From Lewinella sp038528965 (GTDB lineage: Bacteria; Bacteroidota; Bacteroidia; Chitinophagales; Saprospiraceae), in the NCBI GenBank assembly GCA_038528965.1, contig JBCBEC010000019.1, positions 53,734 through 117,733 on the forward strand: 64,000 nucleotides of DNA, read 5' to 3'. The position numbers were made by a program, and so were the translations under genes. Below, in pieces: positions 62,916-64,000 of the stretch. Each line of letters starts with the position of its first letter. Position 1 is the stretch's first letter. The notes beneath the pieces were generated by a model. That model worked only from the letters and a program-made list of their open reading frames with translations, searched no databases and was not told the DNA's origin.

Positions 62916-64000
62916 CTATTTTTTAGGTATTGACCAATTTACAGTTGTTGAAAAACTCCCTTTGTTAAGAAACTGTTTTGCGAGACCAACAACTTCAAAA
63001 CGACCGTTAACTGAATCAGGTGTTCCCGTTTCAATATCCGCTGCCCCTGGATTGAAATTATACATGTCTTCTGCATGTATTGTTAGTCGTAGCCGGTAAT
63101 TGATCTGGTCACCCACATCATGGGCAGTAACTGTACCTGTCATGTAAAAAGGAAAGGCACCAACAGCCTTTTGCCAATTCTCCGTTTCCGGGTAAGGGAA
63201 ATCAACTCCACCACTTCCAACATAAAATGGAGAACTCATAGATAACTCTCTAGTACCAGCATAAGGTAGTAATGTTTGGGAAGCTAGCTTTGCTGCCTCA
63301 ATAGAGTTTTCCTTCATTGATTTACCACTATCATCCTCAGTAAAGAACTCTTCTAGACTAAACTCTGCATCAGTCCCTGTGGCGTCAAGGTAATGCTCAT
63401 AAGCATCTAATGCATCATCTAAATCCCATCTAAGTGCTCTAGCTCCTGCAGCTTTTGTCTTCCAAAATGTATATGAAGCGTAGTCTTTGGTTGTAGGGTC
63501 TTCTCTAGGAAATCCTGAAAAACCTGCATCATGTGTTATCGTTGGATTTCCTGTACCCGATTTGAAGTTTCCAGAACTAGTTGGAGAAACCTTGATTATT
63601 TGACCTATTGACAATGAGTTAGCATCTAATTCAGGGTTATATCCTTGTAGAGTACCACTTTCCATACCCCATTTTTTTTCGAGATTATAAAAGATATCGC
63701 CCTTTTTTATGGTATACGTTCCATCTTTACAATCTGGGCACTTACCGTCCGGATCTGTCAACAGAACGGGATTATTCCATGCATACCCATAAGGTGATCT
63801 CCCCACCTGATCATGGTGGCCTGCGAGTGGATCAACACTCAACCATCTACCAATAGCCGGATTATAAATCCTCGCTCCATAATCATAATGTGTCTGCGCT
63901 CCCCACTCCTCATCCTTATCCCGCTCTTTACCATTAAACCCAAAACGGTAATTATCAAACTGCCACTCAAACTGCCGGTCCTGCATGCGCAGGCCGAAGG
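62916..64000 (-). CDS. RHS toxin, C-terminal part (RHS core end, LysM, toxin domain); runs off right edge
   Basis: 361 complete codons in the window, open to the right edge. RHS-core end: FGLRMQDRQFEW, YRFGFNGKERDKDEEWG, YDYGARIYNPAIGRWLSVDP, YGYAWNNPVLLTDPDGK. A LysM domain follows (about residues 85-135: TYTIKKGDIFYNLEKKWG ... NSLSIGQIIKV), and the last 200 residues are the variable toxin domain, ending IHAEDMYNFNPGAADIETGT and LAKQFLNKGSF. From memory this end recurs in RHS proteins of the phylum but has no assigned activity. Next gene is a lipoprotein, probably immunity. Confidence 0.88.
   Translation of the reverse strand, partial: FGLRMQDRQFEWQFDNYRFGFNGKERDKDEEWGAQTHYDYGARIYNPAIGRWLSVDPLAGHHDQVGRSPYGYAWNNPVLLTDPDGKCPDCKDGTYTIKKGDIFYNLEKKWGMESGTLQGYNPELDANSLSIGQIIKVSPTSSGNFKSGTGNPTITHDAGFSGFPREDPTTKDYASYTFWKTKAAGARALRWDLDDALDAYEHYLDATGTDAEFSLEEFFTEDDSGKSMKENSIEAAKLASQTLLPYAGTRELSMSSPFYVGSGGVDFPYPETENWQKAVGAFPFYMTGTVTAHDVGDQINYRLRLTIHAEDMYNFNPGAADIETGTPDSVNGRFEVVGLAKQFLNKGSFSTTVNWSIPKK

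Overview
The window looks like chromosomal DNA from a marine or environmental member of the Bacteroidota, most likely Saprospiria (Lewinella-like). The reasons are: type IX secretion (T9SS) sorting tails on several giant secreted proteins, CarboxypepD_reg-type TonB receptors, CotH/lamin-tail and DUF5916 proteins, M12B- and S8-type secreted proteases, TPR-CHAT proteins, RHS proteins with LysM, almost no Shine-Dalgarno sites, and promoters of the TTG-N19-TANNTTTG type. The genus is an inference; there is no rRNA or tRNA in the window.

Layout. 1-4 kb: the N-terminal part of a GH1 beta-glucosidase, an overlapping nuclease-like/TOPRIM-like gene pair, an FAD-linked lactone-oxidase-type enzyme and a small lipoprotein. 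4.2-11.5 kb (minus): a catalytically dead M12B-like secreted protein, a protein with a tail-fibre-type C-terminal domain, and a 1422-residue S8 protease with a T9SS tail. 11.7-17 kb: a membrane-anchored TPR-CHAT caspase-like protein, a two-helix membrane protein, and an ECF sigma factor with a membrane-spanning TPR anti-sigma-like partner. 17.6-20 kb: ApbE and a Tat-exported Gfo/Idh/MocA oxidoreductase.

20-53 kb is dominated by what I read as a zinc-starvation (Zur-type) regulon. A Fur-family regulator at 20.0 kb has a perfect 7-1-7 palindrome at its own start. Copies of a 15-bp palindrome of the form TGCAA-N5-TTGCA sit in the control regions of: a secreted protein made of 534-bp tandem repeats (20.8-23.7 kb); a TonB receptor with a His-rich N-terminal stretch plus an S9 peptidase; the divergent operon ABC ATPase - two permeases - MerC-like - COG0523 GTPase (29.5-34.3 kb); the DUF5916 / DUF1826 divergent pair (34.4-37.5 kb); and a second COG0523 GTPase followed by an LCIB-type (theta-class) carbonic anhydrase-like gene (51.3-53.3 kb). 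At 29.4, 36.8 and 51.2 kb the palindromes overlap the promoter elements, as expected for a repressor. Other genes in between are housekeeping or secreted enzymes: a tricorn-like protease, a thioredoxin-reductase-like enzyme, PhoX, a Tat-exported thiol-dioxygenase-like cupin, an MBL-fold hydrolase, an orphan antitoxin with a truncated PIN toxin, and a CotH-kinase T9SS protein.

53.3-57.1 kb: a candidate structured leader and a second S8/T9SS protease. 58.4-64 kb (minus): the eroding downstream end of an RHS polymorphic-toxin locus. It has an RHS/LysM toxin running off the right edge, a lipoprotein next to it, then displaced toxin and lipoprotein cassettes, an RHS-core fragment, two single-base homopolymer frameshifts, and repeated intergenic elements.

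Best candidates for something undescribed: (1) the palindrome-linked metal regulon with a theta-class carbonic anhydrase beside a COG0523 metallochaperone, and (2) the TPR-CHAT / S8 / ECF sigma / TPR-anti-sigma neighbourhood, which resembles a protease-released sigma-factor switch. Everything here was read by eye; no searches were run.
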